Of a stretch of DNA of 64,000 bases, positions 29,407-39,261 are shown piece after piece (the first letter of the stretch is position 1; each line of letters starts with the position of its first letter). The position numbers and the translations under genes are program-made. The stretch is from Pectobacterium parmentieri. GTDB taxonomy: Bacteria > Pseudomonadota > Gammaproteobacteria > Enterobacterales > Enterobacteriaceae. Location: the NCBI RefSeq assembly GCF_001742145.1, contig NZ_CP015749.1:1240001-1304000 (forward strand), in the 5' to 3' direction. A model generated the notes under the pieces. The model saw only the letters and a list, made by a program, of their open reading frames with translations, had not been told where the DNA came from and did no database searches.

Positions 29407-30393
29407 TCACTCATTCACCGCAATATCGTGTTTCTTTAGCAATCCGCGCAACTGGTGATAGGTTAATCCCAGCAGCTCCGCGGCCTTGCGCTGGTTAAAC
29501 TTCGCCTGATTTAACGCCCGAACGATCAAGCCTTTCTCTTGTTCCAGCAGCCACGGCTTCATGTCTAACGGTAAATCCGGCTGGCCCGATGTTGTCTGTG
29601 GTTTTTCCTGAATGGCGGTAGTTCGGTGGAAGGGGTTCAGAATGATGGTATCGAGAGGCTGTTCGCTATCGCCGTGACGATACACTGAGCGCTCAACCAC
29701 GTTTTTCAGTTCACGAATATTTCCCGGCCAGTCGTAATTCAGCAGCGTTTCGCGTGCGGTAGCGGTAAAACCGGGAAACAGCGGCAGGTGCAATTCGCGG
29801 CACATCTGAATCGCAAAATTATCTGCTAATAACATAATGTCTTGCTGACGTTCGCGCAGCGGCGGAAGTTGCACGACGTCGAAGGCCAGACGATCGAGCA
29901 GGTCTGCGCGGAACTTACCGCTGGCAGCCAGCGCAGGCAGGTCGTCATTGGTGGCGCACACCAGACGCACATCAACCTGAAGCTGATCTCTGCCGCCGAC
30001 GCGTTCCAGCATGCCGTATTCGATCACACGCAGTAGTTTTTCCTGCACTAGCATCGGCGCGGTGGCGAGTTCATCTAAAAACAGTGTTCCGCCGTCGGCG
30101 CGCTCGAAGCGTCCCAGATGGCGCTTCTGTGCCCCGGTAAAGGCACCCGCTTCATGACCAAATAACTCGGAATCGAGCAGATTTTCGTTGAGCGCCGCGC
30201 AGTTCAGGGAAACGAACGGCCCTTGCCAGCGTGGGGAAAGGTAGTGCAAGCGGCTGGCAATTAACTCCTTGCCTGTACCGCGCTCGCCGATCACCAGCAC
30301 CGGCTTATTTAACTGTGCCAACTGCGACACCTGTTCCAGCACCTCTAAAAAGCTGTTGGCTTCGCCCAGCAGGTTCTCTTTTTCCTGAAGCAT
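29407..30393 (-). CDS. pspF: Sigma-54-dependent activator of the psp operon, PspF
   Basis: A 328-residue AAA+ enhancer-binding protein without a receiver domain, as in E. coli PspF (325 aa). Visible motifs: Walker A GERGTGKE near residue 40, the sigma-54 contact loop GAFTGA near residue 85, Walker B GGTLFLDELATA, the arginine-finger region, and a C-terminal Fis-type helix-turn-helix (FNQRKAAELLGLTYHQLRGLL). It activates pspA from upstream sites and is held inactive by PspA. It is divergent from pspABC. Confidence 0.96.
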   Translation of the reverse strand: MLQEKENLLGEANSFLEVLEQVSQLAQLNKPVLVIGERGTGKELIASRLHYLSPRWQGPFVSLNCAALNENLLDSELFGHEAGAFTGAQKRHLGRFERADGGTLFLDELATAPMLVQEKLLRVIEYGMLERVGGRDQLQVDVRLVCATNDDLPALAASGKFRADLLDRLAFDVVQLPPLRERQQDIMLLADNFAIQMCRELHLPLFPGFTATARETLLNYDWPGNIRELKNVVERSVYRHGDSEQPLDTIILNPFHRTTAIQEKPQTTSGQPDLPLDMKPWLLEQEKGLIVRALNQAKFNQRKAAELLGLTYHQLRGLLKKHDIAVNE

Positions 30394-30511
30394 GATGTTC
30401 CACCGTGTTATTTTTACTAACAGTTAGTGTATTTGACTAATCTAACGAAAAGGGAAAAATAATCAAAATTATCTATTCTTTTATTTTCAGCTAGTTAAAT
30501 AGAATTAAAAG

Positions 30512-30528
30512 TTGGCATGCTTATTGAT
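30512..30528 (+). promoter_or_regulatory. Sigma-54 promoter of pspABC
   Basis: TTGGCATGCTTATTGAT fits the -24/-12 pattern TGGCAC-N5-TTGCW, with GG at 30514-30515 and a non-consensus GA at the -12 dinucleotide. It lies 90 bases upstream of the pspA start, on the divergent side of pspF. The AT-rich bases 30410-30500 should hold the PspF upstream sites and an IHF site, which I could not define exactly. Confidence 0.8.
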
Positions 30529-30618
30529 ATATCTAGAGAGAGATCGCGACTGGCTCGGCTGGTCACGATGATAAATCAGGCGTAATCAGACGCTGGAAAT
30601 CATGAAGAGGATGTGATT

Positions 30619-31284
30619 ATGGGTATTTTTTCTCGTTTTGCCGACATCGTGAACGCCAACATCAATTCATTGCTGGATAAAGCGGAAGATCCGCAGAAAT
30701 TGGTGCGGCTGATGATTCAGGAAATGGAAGATACGCTGGTTGAAGTGCGTTCAACCTCGGCACGGGCGCTGGCAGAAAAGAAACAGATTGCCCGCCGTAT
30801 TGAGCAAGCGCATGGTCAGCAAGATCAGTGGCAGGAAAAAGCAGAGTTGGCGCTGCGTAAAGATAAAGACGATCTGGCGCGTGCGGCACTGATTGAGAAG
30901 CAGAAACTGACTGACCTGATCGCCGTATTGCAACATGAAGCCGAAAGCGTGGATGAAACGCTGGATCGCATGAAGCGCGAAATCGGTGAGTTAGAAAATA
31001 AATTAAGCGAAACTCGCGCTCGCCAGCAGGCACTGACGTTGCGCCATCAGGCTGCGGCATCGTCGCGTGATGTACGCCGCCAACTGGATAGCGGTAAGCT
31101 GGATGAAGCTATGGCGCGTTTCGATCAGTTTGAACGCCGTATCGATACGATGGAAGCGGAAGCTGAAAGCCACGGACTGGGGAAACAAAAATCGCTGGAT
31201 CAGCAGTTTGCCGAACTGAAAGCTGACGATGAAATCAGCGCGCAACTGGCGGCGCTTAAAGCTAAAGTTAAGCCAGCAGAGTAA
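30619..31284 (+). CDS. pspA: Phage shock protein A
   Basis: A 221-residue peripheral membrane protein (222 in E. coli). It starts [25 protein letters not shown], an amphipathic membrane-binding helix, and continues as a long coiled coil ([37 protein letters not shown]). PspA inhibits PspF when the envelope is intact and forms ESCRT-III-like scaffolds on damaged membrane. The ATG at 30619 follows AGAGGA by 7 bases; an upstream GTG is unlikely. Confidence 0.96.
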   Translation: MGIFSRFADIVNANINSLLDKAEDPQKLVRLMIQEMEDTLVEVRSTSARALAEKKQIARRIEQAHGQQDQWQEKAELALRKDKDDLARAALIEKQKLTDLIAVLQHEAESVDETLDRMKREIGELENKLSETRARQQALTLRHQAAASSRDVRRQLDSGKLDEAMARFDQFERRIDTMEAEAESHGLGKQKSLDQQFAELKADDEISAQLAALKAKVKPAE

Positions 31285-31362
31285 TCAAGCGTAAACGCCA
31301 TCGGATGGCTGTCGTTAGAAAACGGCAGCCACCAGCGTCTGAATAATAACTAAGGAGACACA

Positions 31363-31587
31363 ATGAGTGCGTTGTTTCTTGCCATTCCGCTGACCATTTT
31401 CATGTTGTTTGTGGCGCCGATATGGCTTTGGCTACATTACAGCCAGCGTAAAGACAGTGCTCAATTGGGACAACACGATATGCAACGTCTGGTGCGTTTA
31501 ACGGAAGAGTCTAGCCGTATGCGTGAGCGTATCAGGGCGCTGGAAGACATTCTGGATGCAGAACACCCGGACTGGAGAAAATCGTAA
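31363..31587 (+). CDS. pspB: Phage shock protein B
   Basis: A 74-residue inner-membrane protein with one N-terminal helix (ALFLAIPLTIFMLFVAPIWLWLHY) and a cytoplasmic coiled coil (RLTEESSRMRERIRALEDIL). With PspC it senses membrane stress and draws PspA away from PspF. Its stop overlaps the pspC start (TAATG). Confidence 0.95.
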   Translation: MSALFLAIPLTIFMLFVAPIWLWLHYSQRKDSAQLGQHDMQRLVRLTEESSRMRERIRALEDILDAEHPDWRKS

Positions 31588-31952
31588 TGAAAAATACATG
31601 GTCAGGTAAAACGTTATACCGCATACCGGAAGAAGGGATGCTGAAAGGAGTTTGTGCTGGTTTAGCACGTTATTTTGACGTGCCGGTGAAACTCCTACGG
31701 GTAATCGTTGTGCTGTCGATGTTTTTCGGCCTGTTCTTTTTCACCATCGTGGCCTACATCATCCTGACGTTTATGCTTGATCCGGCACCGGCAGGGACGG
31801 GGTTTGAGGATGAAAAGTCAGCCCGGACACCCAGCCAACTGCTGAATGAGGCTGACGCAACATTGCAGGCCAGCGAACAGCGCCTGCGTAGCATTGAACG
31901 CTACGTCACCTCGGATACATTTGGCGTTCAGAACCGCTTTCGTCATCTGTAA
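31587..31952 (+). CDS. pspC: Phage shock protein C
   Basis: A 121-residue membrane sensor. The conserved PspC domain (TLYRIPEEGMLKGVCAGLARYFDVP) is followed by a helix (VIVVLSMFFGLFFFTIVAYIIL) and a C-terminal tail with a short coiled coil. It is translationally coupled to pspB. No pspD follows, so the operon is pspABC. Confidence 0.95.
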   Translation: MKNTWSGKTLYRIPEEGMLKGVCAGLARYFDVPVKLLRVIVVLSMFFGLFFFTIVAYIILTFMLDPAPAGTGFEDEKSARTPSQLLNEADATLQASEQRLRSIERYVTSDTFGVQNRFRHL

Positions 31953-31993
31953 TTCGTCATCGGTTATGACATTCATCCGTTAGAACCGCCGCT

Positions 31994-32049
31994 GACGTTA
32001 TCTACTGTGCGATGCCGATCGCAAGTGGATAACGTCGCGCTGCTTTTTT
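31994..32049 (+). terminator. Terminator of pspABC
   Basis: GACGTTATC (31994-32002) pairs with GATAACGTC (32028-32036), with an inner TGCGAT/ATCGCA stem, followed by GCGCTGCTTTTTT. It separates pspABC from ycjX. Confidence 0.75.
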
Positions 32050-32127
32050 CTCCGCGATCAATGCGGTAGCCTGAATGCACTTTTGCAACTACACACTTTT
32101 TCAACGACAGGAGTGATGGTTCATTCA

Positions 32128-33525
32128 ATGAGTCGACTACAAAATGAGATTAACTCACTGGTCAATCGTAGTGTGGATCGCCATCTGCGGATTGCTGTCA
32201 CCGGACTGAGTCGCAGTGGCAAAACCGCGTTTATTACTGCGTTCGTCAATCAATTATTGAACACCCACAGCGGGGCACATTTGCCGCTGTTTTCCCCCGT
32301 GCGCGAAGAGCGTTTGCTCGGTGTGAAGCGCGTGCCACAGCGCGATTTGGGCGTGCCGCGCTTCGCCTATGATGAAGGCATGGCGTCGCTGTATGGCTCG
32401 CCGCCTGATTGGCCGACGCCGACGCGCGGCGTGAGCGAAATCCGTCTAGCGCTACGTTATCGCTCCAAAGATTCGTTGCTGCGCCACTTCAAAGATACCT
32501 CGACGTTGTATCTCGAAATTGTCGATTACCCCGGCGAATGGCTACTGGATTTACCGCTGCTGGAACAAACCTATCTGAGCTGGTCGCAGCAGATGAGTGG
32601 TTTGTTGCATGGGGGGCGCGTTGAATGGGCGAAACCCTGGCTAGCGCTGTGCGAGAAAATCGACCCGTTGGCACCCGCGGATGAAAATCAGTTAGCCGAG
32701 GTGGCGCAGGCCTACACTGATTATCTGCACCGCTGCAAACAGGAAGGGCTGCACTTTATTCAACCGGGGCGGTTTGTGCTGCCGGGCGATCTGGCGGGGG
32801 CGCCAGTGCTGCAATTCTTCCCCTGGCCGCAGGTGAATAATATCGGTGAAGCCAAACTGGCGCAGGCGGATGAGAGAACCAATATTGGCATGCTGCGCAA
32901 GCGTTTTGACTATTATTGTCAGTCGGTTGTTAAAGGATTCTATAAAGATCACTTCGTGCGCTTCGACCGACAGATAGTCCTGGTCGATTGCCTGCAACCG
33001 CTCAATAGCGGCATTCATGCGTTTAACGATATGCGGCTGGCGCTGACTCAACTAATGCAAAGTTTTCACTACGGTAAGCGCACGTTGTTCCGGCGTTTGT
33101 TTGCGCCTTGCATCGACAAACTGATGTTTGCGGCGAGTAAAGCGGATCACATTACCGCCGATCAGCACGCTAATCTGGTGTCTTTGCTTCAGCAACTGGT
33201 GCAAGAAGCCTGGCAGAATGCGGCGTTTGAAGGCATTGATATGCGCTGCGAAGGCATTGCGTCAATTCAGTCAACGCAGAGCGGGGTCGTAGAACATCAG
33301 GGTCAGAAAATCCCCGCGCTGAAAGGGCATCGGCTCAGCGACGGCCAGCCGTTAACGGTCTATCCCGGTGAAGTGCCTGCACGTCTACCGGGCGCTGCAT
33401 TTTGGCAAACGCAGGGTTTCCACTTTGATCAATTTCGCCCACGCGAGATGACGGTAGACACGCCGTTGCCGCATATCCGGCTAGATACAGTCATGGACTT
33501 TCTGCTAAAGGATAAATTGCGATGA
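32128..33525 (+). CDS. ycjX: YcjX-family P-loop protein (DUF463)
   Basis: A 465-residue GTPase-like protein, the same length as E. coli YcjX. The P-loop [10 protein letters not shown] lies near residue 25; [20 protein letters not shown] is a family block in the Walker B region. It is coregulated with psp in E. coli; its exact role in stress is unsettled. The ATG at 32128 matches the family N-terminus ([14 protein letters not shown]), but the AGGAG at 32109-32113 is nearer an in-frame ATG at 32116, so the start may be four codons earlier. Its stop overlaps ycjF by four bases. Confidence 0.9.
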   Translation: MSRLQNEINSLVNRSVDRHLRIAVTGLSRSGKTAFITAFVNQLLNTHSGAHLPLFSPVREERLLGVKRVPQRDLGVPRFAYDEGMASLYGSPPDWPTPTRGVSEIRLALRYRSKDSLLRHFKDTSTLYLEIVDYPGEWLLDLPLLEQTYLSWSQQMSGLLHGGRVEWAKPWLALCEKIDPLAPADENQLAEVAQAYTDYLHRCKQEGLHFIQPGRFVLPGDLAGAPVLQFFPWPQVNNIGEAKLAQADERTNIGMLRKRFDYYCQSVVKGFYKDHFVRFDRQIVLVDCLQPLNSGIHAFNDMRLALTQLMQSFHYGKRTLFRRLFAPCIDKLMFAASKADHITADQHANLVSLLQQLVQEAWQNAAFEGIDMRCEGIASIQSTQSGVVEHQGQKIPALKGHRLSDGQPLTVYPGEVPARLPGAAFWQTQGFHFDQFRPREMTVDTPLPHIRLDTVMDFLLKDKLR

Positions 33526-34565
33526 ACGAGCCATTAAAACCACGCGTCACGTTCGACGATGTTTCACCACAAGAGCCGCAGCCACAGTTGCGTGCCGGGT
33601 TGGCGTTTGACGAACAGAGTGACACGCCATTTTCCCCTATCAGCCGCGAAGAAGAAGTGCCGGAAGAAGGCACCGCGGAAGAAGCGATCAGTGCGGCGTT
33701 GCGCCCTAAACGCAGCCTGTGGCGGCGTATGGTGATGGCGGGAATAGGGCTATTTGGCGTCAGCGCGCTGGCACAGGGCGTGCAGTCCCTGCATAACGCC
33801 TGGGTACAACAGGATTGGATCGCGCTGGGTGGTATTACGGCGGGTAGCCTGATTGTCGCGGCGGGCATCGGTTCGCTGGCCGTCGAGTGGCGACGGCTCT
33901 ATCGCCTGCGAGAACGCGCGGAAGAGCGCGATGTGGCACGTGATCTGCTGCACAGCCACGGTGTGGGACGCGGACGTGAGTTCTGTGAAAAACTAGCGCG
34001 GCAGGCTGGGTTGGATAACGGTCATCCGGCGATACAGCGCTGGCAGGCTTCACTCCACGAAACCCACAACGATCGTGAGGTGTTGGAACTGTATGCGCGT
34101 CTGGTTCAACCGGTATTGGACACACAGGCACGGCGTGAAATCAGCCGTTCGGCGGCGGAATCGACCTTGATGATCGCTGTCAGCCCGCTGGCGCTGGTGG
34201 ATATGGCATTTATCGCCTGGCGCAACCTGCGGCTGATTAATCGCATTGCTGCGTTGTACGGCATCGAACTTGGCTATTTCAGCCGTATTCGCCTGTTCCG
34301 TCTGGTGTTGGTGAATATCGCGTTTGCTGGTGCATCGGAGTTAGTGCGGGAAATTGGTATGGACTGGATGTCGCAGGATCTTGCGGCACGGCTATCGACT
34401 CGCGCCGCGCAGGGCATTGGTGCGGGGTTGCTGACTGCGCGTCTGGGCATCAAAGCGATGGAATTATGTCGCCCGCTGCCGTGGCTGGATGACAAACCAC
34501 GCCTGGGGGATTTCCGCCGCGAACTCATTGGTCAGGTAAAAGAAACGCTGCAAAAAGGGCGGTAG
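33522..34565 (+). CDS. ycjF: YcjF, UPF0283-family inner-membrane protein
   Basis: A 347-residue protein (353 in E. coli). A polar N-terminal 65 residues precede two hydrophobic helices ([16 protein letters not shown] and [24 protein letters not shown]), and a conserved C-terminal domain follows ([34 protein letters not shown] in two blocks). Function unknown; it is always paired with ycjX. The ATGA overlap implies coupled translation. Confidence 0.93.
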   Translation: MNEPLKPRVTFDDVSPQEPQPQLRAGLAFDEQSDTPFSPISREEEVPEEGTAEEAISAALRPKRSLWRRMVMAGIGLFGVSALAQGVQSLHNAWVQQDWIALGGITAGSLIVAAGIGSLAVEWRRLYRLRERAEERDVARDLLHSHGVGRGREFCEKLARQAGLDNGHPAIQRWQASLHETHNDREVLELYARLVQPVLDTQARREISRSAAESTLMIAVSPLALVDMAFIAWRNLRLINRIAALYGIELGYFSRIRLFRLVLVNIAFAGASELVREIGMDWMSQDLAARLSTRAAQGIGAGLLTARLGIKAMELCRPLPWLDDKPRLGDFRRELIGQVKETLQKGR

Positions 34566-34722
34566 TGGTGAAGACGATGGTGTACGGTGTGTGCCATCGC
34601 CATTTGCCATTATTCAACTGGGAAATGTCAGGCAACAGCGCATAGGGATGATAGGCAGTACCGTTGTTACAGAATCGTGTGTAGGATAAATACTTCTCAT
34701 TTCTGTATAACAGGACGTTTTT

Positions 34723-35028
34723 ATGATTTCCGGTAAAAAATTGACGCTGGCGGCGCTGTCGCTGTCAGTAGCCATTCTCTGTTTACCTGCCAGCGCCCAG
34801 TTAGTGTTGGCACCTGCCGATGCTGAACGTTATGCGCAAAACAGCTTCCCTGAGTATCTCGAATTACTGACGTTGCCCAATGATGCCGCCGTGCCTGCTG
34901 ACATCCAGCATAATGCCGATTGGCTGGAAAAGGCTTTTCAGAAGCGCGGTTTTACCACGCAGAAACTGATGAATAGCGATAAACCGCTGGTCTATGCCGA
35001 ACTAGGCACGCCAAAAGGTTTGTCATAA
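34723..35028 (+). pseudogene. N-terminal fragment of an M20-family peptidase
   Basis: The first 101 codons encode a signal peptide (AALSLSVAILCLPASAQ) followed by the start of a zinc-dependent M20/M25/M40-type exopeptidase (YLELLTLPNDAAVPADIQHN, WLEKAFQKRGF, PLVYAELGTPK). Full-length relatives have about 480-500 residues and continue straight into the metal-binding HxD motif, but here the reading ends three codons after GTPK and the sequence changes to AT-rich DNA. The catalytic part is absent from the window. It is a truncated gene, probably created by the insertion or deletion that brought in the DUF4145 gene. Confidence 0.75.
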
Positions 35029-35090
35029 CCCTTATTGCTTCATTGATAATACTTATGGCAACCAAATTTGCATGCCAAAGACTTCCTGCA

Positions 35091-35729
35091 TTATTTCGTG
35101 TCTCTCTTATCTATAGCGGCTCTCGCACCTGATGGTAAGTTTGCATACATATCGCTAATACGTTTTGGTTGAGTGATACGATTATCAACTATGAAATTTA
35201 TCAGTTCAAACATCGAATTGACTATCTCTGGTTCTTCGTCAAGCACTATTTCACCCGGATGAACAGCATTATTTCCAACTACGCGACATAAATCTAGAGC
35301 CTGTTGAATAGCCACTGGTAAACCATCTTTAACGAGATTTGAAATGTCGTCATTTATATTTTTTCCCTTCTGTCCTAAATGCATCATCAATTTCTGCACG
35401 CAAAGACGTAACAGAGCGCCTGAACCTTTAGGGGAGAGAGTAACGATTGAACGTGCCTCTTCATAATCAGCTCTACAACTTTCTGGTAAATCAGGATTTG
35501 GTGGAGGAGATAGTTTAACCTGAGGATAAATGAGCTTTCCGTCCATCCAGATACTATCTTTTGAACAACAGTCGCAAGTCGATATTCTGCATGCTTTGAC
35601 ACCTTCTCTTATCCAGTCTTTGACAGGATTATACCAACGCTGCAATGCGAAGGTCTGGCAATGGGGGCAATGAAAACGATTCTCTCTCGAATTGTGACCG
35701 GGCAAATATTCTGGGGGGAAATACTTCAT
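35091..35729 (-). CDS. DUF4145 domain protein with zinc-ribbon N-terminus
   Basis: A 212-residue soluble protein. Two Cys pairs near the N-terminus (FHCPHC and CDCC, about residues 19-57) suggest a zinc ribbon. The central and C-terminal part (SIVTLSPKGSGALLRLCVQKLMMHLG in two blocks, NNAVHPGEIVLDEEPE) is the DUF4145 domain, which is found in orphan proteins and in some restriction and defence genes. Low GC content compared with its neighbours and its place next to a truncated gene point to horizontal acquisition. Function unknown. Confidence 0.8.
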   Translation of the reverse strand: MKYFPPEYLPGHNSRENRFHCPHCQTFALQRWYNPVKDWIREGVKACRISTCDCCSKDSIWMDGKLIYPQVKLSPPPNPDLPESCRADYEEARSIVTLSPKGSGALLRLCVQKLMMHLGQKGKNINDDISNLVKDGLPVAIQQALDLCRVVGNNAVHPGEIVLDEEPEIVNSMFELINFIVDNRITQPKRISDMYANLPSGARAAIDKRDTK

Positions 35730-36157
35730 TTAGCACCTACTTGTAACAAGTGATTTTTAATTTATCATAGAGTTACCTTGAAAAAGGCACAATAGCACGC
35801 ACACCTAAACCCTGACTCAATTATCAACAATCGCCAGTAAATATCATGAGACTGTATACTCATAGCTCCATTTTGAACGATAGGGTACAGGGCATAGTCG
35901 TGCTATTACAACGTCAGCGATTTCTGAGAGTAATCCTGATAGTTGGCACACTAAAGTGTTAGCGGGTAGATGAAAATTGATTTGATAAAGAAAATGCTGC
36001 TACGACGTTATACTGAATTAGCCCCGTCTCGTTATTGACGTGGAAAAAACGTACAGATGTGTCAACTTTTGCTGCCACCTTACTTCATCCGGTGCAAACG
36101 AAAGGGTATTATCAGTCGCAATAGCCATGTCGTGTCTCTTGAAGAAGGTAGCCGTTG
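35730..36157. other. Intergenic region before tyrR
   Basis: The left 300 bases are AT-rich and of foreign character, as in the DUF4145 gene; I find no coding remnant of the M20 peptidase. The right part leads into tyrR; no convincing TyrR box (TGTAAA-N6-TTTACA) was seen. Confidence 0.5.
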
Positions 36158-37726
36158 ATGCATCTGGAAGTGATTTGTGAAGACCGCATTGGTATGGTCC
36201 GTGAATTGTTAGATTTGCTTGCGTCGCGCAATATTGATTTGCGCGGCATCGAAATTGCCTCTATTGGTCGTATTTACCTCAATTTCGCGACCCTCGACTT
36301 TGATGATTTCCGCCTTCTGATGACGGAGATCCGTCGCCTTGACAGCGTTAGCGATGTGCGCACCGTCGCATTTATGCCGTCTGAACGTGAGCATCGGGCG
36401 CTGAATGCGCTATTAGAATCCATGCCTGAGCCGGTGTTTTCGCTGGATATGAAAGGGAAACCCGAGCTGTTTAACCCAGCCGCTCTGGCGCTGTTTGAAC
36501 AATCGGCAGAGACCATCAACGAGCTGACGATTGCCACTATGATCCCCGGTTTCAATTTTTCCAGTTGGCTGGAGAAGAGCGGCTCCGTCGTGGCGGAGCG
36601 CGTGGTGATTCGTGGTCAGGATTTCCTACTGGAAATGACGCCAGTCCGTCTGGAAGATGATGCCGGTAAAACCGCAACGGCAGGGGCACTGGTCATGCTG
36701 AAATCGGCCGTGCGCATGGGCCGACAGTTGCAGAACCTCGCGGTGAACGATGAAAATGAATTCGATCACATCGTCGCCATTAGCCCCAAAATGCGTCAGG
36801 TGGTAGAACAGGCGCGCAAGCTAGCGATGCTGGATGCGCCGTTGTTGATCGTCGGCGACACGGGGACGGGGAAAGATATGCTGGCGCGTGCCTGCCACCT
36901 GCGCGGGCCGCGCGGCAAGAACCCTTTCCTGGCGCTGAACTGTGCGGCACTGCCCGATGACGTGATGGAAAGCGAGCTGTTCGGCCATGCTCCCGGTGCG
37001 TATCTCAATGCGCAGGAAGGCAAGAAAGGGTTCTTCGAGCAGGCTAACGGCGGTTCGGTTCTACTGGATGAAGTCGGTGAGATGTCGGCACAGATGCAGA
37101 CTAAACTGCTGCGTTTCCTGAATGACGGAACATTCCGCCGCGTGGGTGAAGATCACGAAGTCCATGTGGACGTGCGGGTGATTTGCGCGACAAAGAAAAA
37201 TTTGCTGGAGCTAGTGCAGCGCGGCGAATTCCGCGAGGATCTTTATTATCGCCTGAATGTGCTCACGCTAATGTTACCGCCGCTGCGCGAGCGTCCGGCG
37301 GACATTATGCCGCTGGCTGAACTCTTTGTGGCGCGTTTTGCTGATGAGCAGGGTATTTCTCGCCCTAAATTAGCGGCAGATGTAGAACACTTCCTGCCAC
37401 AGTACGGCTGGCCGGGTAACGTTCGACAGTTGAGAAATACCATTTATCGGGCGCTAACACGGCTGGAAGGTAATGAGTTGCATATGCAGGATATTGATCT
37501 TCCGGCGTTTTCGATTGATGTGCCGCAAGATGAAACCCTGCTTGATGGCTCTCTGGACGACATCAACAAGCGTTTCGAGCGTTCCGTGCTGACCCGCCTT
37601 TATCAATCCTATCCAAGCACTCGCAAACTGGCAAAACGGCTAGGGGTATCGCACACAGCAATAGCGAATAAACTGCGGGAATATGGGCTCAGCCAACGCA
37701 AGTCGGCGGGGGATGACGAGGAGTAA
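36158..37726 (+). CDS. tyrR: TyrR, regulator of aromatic amino acid genes
   Basis: A 522-residue regulator (513 in E. coli). An ACT domain (LEVICEDRIGMVRELLDLLA), a PAS domain (ALNALLESMPEPVFSLDMKGK) and an AAA+ domain follow one another, with Walker A GDTGTGKD near residue 232 and GGSVLLDEVGEM as Walker B; the C-terminal helix-turn-helix is STRKLAKRLGVSHTAIANKL. It responds to Tyr, Phe and Trp and acts at sigma-70 promoters. Residues 280-286 read GAYLNAQ where the E. coli protein goes directly from HAP to EGKKGFFEQ, so a vestige of the GAFTGA loop remains. Start chosen at ATG 36158, by homology. Confidence 0.96.
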   Translation: MHLEVICEDRIGMVRELLDLLASRNIDLRGIEIASIGRIYLNFATLDFDDFRLLMTEIRRLDSVSDVRTVAFMPSEREHRALNALLESMPEPVFSLDMKGKPELFNPAALALFEQSAETINELTIATMIPGFNFSSWLEKSGSVVAERVVIRGQDFLLEMTPVRLEDDAGKTATAGALVMLKSAVRMGRQLQNLAVNDENEFDHIVAISPKMRQVVEQARKLAMLDAPLLIVGDTGTGKDMLARACHLRGPRGKNPFLALNCAALPDDVMESELFGHAPGAYLNAQEGKKGFFEQANGGSVLLDEVGEMSAQMQTKLLRFLNDGTFRRVGEDHEVHVDVRVICATKKNLLELVQRGEFREDLYYRLNVLTLMLPPLRERPADIMPLAELFVARFADEQGISRPKLAADVEHFLPQYGWPGNVRQLRNTIYRALTRLEGNELHMQDIDLPAFSIDVPQDETLLDGSLDDINKRFERSVLTRLYQSYPSTRKLAKRLGVSHTAIANKLREYGLSQRKSAGDDEE

Positions 37727-37734
37727 GTAACAAA

Positions 37735-37759
37735 ACGGCTGCGCAAGCAGCCGTTTTTT
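37735..37759 (+). terminator. Terminator between tyrR and tpx
   Basis: ACGGCTGC (37735-37742) pairs with GCAGCCGT (37747-37754) around a GCAA tetraloop, followed by six T. A-rich bases on the left make it a possible bidirectional terminator for the convergent tpx. Confidence 0.9.
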
Positions 37760-37793
37760 CACGATGTTCAGTACGAATAACTGACAGTGTGAC

Positions 37794-38297
37794 TTATTTC
37801 AGAGCAGCCAGTGCCGCGTCATAGTCTGGTTCAGTGGTGATTTCGTTTACCAGTTCACTATGCAGTACGTTGTCGTTTTCATCCAGCACCACGACAGCGC
37901 GAGCGGTCAGACCTTTCAGTGCGCCATCTGCGATAGCAACGCCATAGCTTTCTTTGAATTCACCGCCACGCAGGGTAGACAGGACAACCACGTTGTTCAG
38001 ACCTTCCGCGCCGCAAAAGCGAGACTGCGCGAATGGCAGATCGGAAGAGATGCACAGAACAACGGTGTTATCCAGCTCAGAACCCAACTGGTTGAATTTA
38101 CGCACGGACGCGGCACAAACACCGGTATCGATGCTTGGAAAAATGTTCAGGATTTTGCGTTTGCCAGCATAGTTGCTGAGTGAAGCATCTGACAGGTCTT
38201 TAGCGACCAGAGTAAATGCTGGCGCTTTGCTTCCTTTAGCAGGAAATGCCCCTGCTACTGGCACAGGATTGCCTTGAAAATGTACGTTCTGTGACAT
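37794..38297 (-). CDS. tpx: Thiol peroxidase
   Basis: A 167-residue peroxiredoxin of the Tpx group (168 in E. coli), which reduces alkyl hydroperoxides with thioredoxin. The peroxidatic Cys lies in [15 protein letters not shown] near residue 61 and the resolving Cys in SRFCGAEGL near 95. The conserved start is [19 protein letters not shown]. It is convergent with tyrR, as in E. coli. Confidence 0.97.
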   Translation of the reverse strand: MSQNVHFQGNPVPVAGAFPAKGSKAPAFTLVAKDLSDASLSNYAGKRKILNIFPSIDTGVCAASVRKFNQLGSELDNTVVLCISSDLPFAQSRFCGAEGLNNVVVLSTLRGGEFKESYGVAIADGALKGLTARAVVVLDENDNVLHSELVNEITTEPDYDAALAALK

Positions 38298-38376
38298 GTT
38301 TGCGTCCTTAATTACAGGTGATTAACACGCTGCTCAGTTTAGGGCAACATTAGCAACATTGGTATAAAAATTACGA

Positions 38377-39096
38377 TTAAAATTGCTGGCTTAGCAACGC
38401 GACCATCGCGTTAAGATAGCATTCACTGGCCGCATCCGCCGAGATTGGCGGAAGCTCAGCGGTAATGCAATGGAGCGAACGATCGGCGCACCAGCTTCCG
38501 AAAGATCCTGGCGTGTCGTAACCGATACTCGATACTAACGGCAGCTCACACTGCTGCGCTAACCATTGGCCCAGTTCGGAACGGTGTGGATCTTCAATAC
38601 AGGCGAGTGGTTCATGAAAAGAGACAACCCAGCGCGGATTAAGTTTCTCAATCAGCGTGCAAAGGGCTTTCGTTTCCGGCTCGGAGCCCGCGGTTTCCCC
38701 CGTGGATAATTCGACATCACGTTCATCTGCGGCGCTATTCCAGCGATAAACCGTGCTCCCCGGTTGCCAATTGCTGGTTGGGAAATTGCGATTGAGATCG
38801 ACGCCGTTAGCGTTGGCACGCAGACCCAACTGACAGCCGTCTGGATTGACTGCAAGCACAACGTGATGGCGCCGTTGGCCTGAAAATAGGGTACGAAGCG
38901 CGCAGGAGAGCGCAACGACTGCGGCAGTTTCATCACCGTGCGTTCCGGCAATAATTAATCCGCTCTCGGAAGGTGCTAATTCGGCTGGAAAGTAGAGTAG
39001 CGGTGCGCCCAGCAGCGATTTCCCATAAGGTTCACCCAGCGACGGTAAATTACCGCGTTGCCGGCGAGTCTGAAGAGGAATGATTGTGTTTTCCAT
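38377..39096 (-). CDS. mpaA: Murein tripeptide amidase A
   Basis: A 239-residue zinc carboxypeptidase-like enzyme that releases diaminopimelate from murein tripeptides during wall recycling. Zinc ligands are visible in GTHGDE (near residue 53) and FHEPLA (near 160), and the catalytic Glu is in ITAELPP. RANANGVDLNRNFP is a family block. It is next to tpx and divergent from mppA. The E. coli epimerase gene ycjG, which acts in the same pathway and lies between tpx and mpaA there, is absent. Confidence 0.94.
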   Translation of the reverse strand: MENTIIPLQTRRQRGNLPSLGEPYGKSLLGAPLLYFPAELAPSESGLIIAGTHGDETAAVVALSCALRTLFSGQRRHHVVLAVNPDGCQLGLRANANGVDLNRNFPTSNWQPGSTVYRWNSAADERDVELSTGETAGSEPETKALCTLIEKLNPRWVVSFHEPLACIEDPHRSELGQWLAQQCELPLVSSIGYDTPGSFGSWCADRSLHCITAELPPISADAASECYLNAMVALLSQQF

Positions 39097-39261
39097 GTTA
39101 TCGCCCTGTAGTTACCTATGCGTTTCATCATAAAAAAATCGCCACAGAGACGCAAACGGTGATGCAGATTGACAAATTGCAGGCGTAGCGCTGGATGATA
39201 GCGATGATTTCTGACTATTATATTCTTCAATCATTTCATTACGCTTTCAGGTCAAATCATC

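Noticed and set aside
35091..35729. DUF4145 gene as part of a restriction-modification system
   Set aside because: No methylase, nuclease or specificity gene is adjacent; only the truncated peptidase and tyrR flank it.
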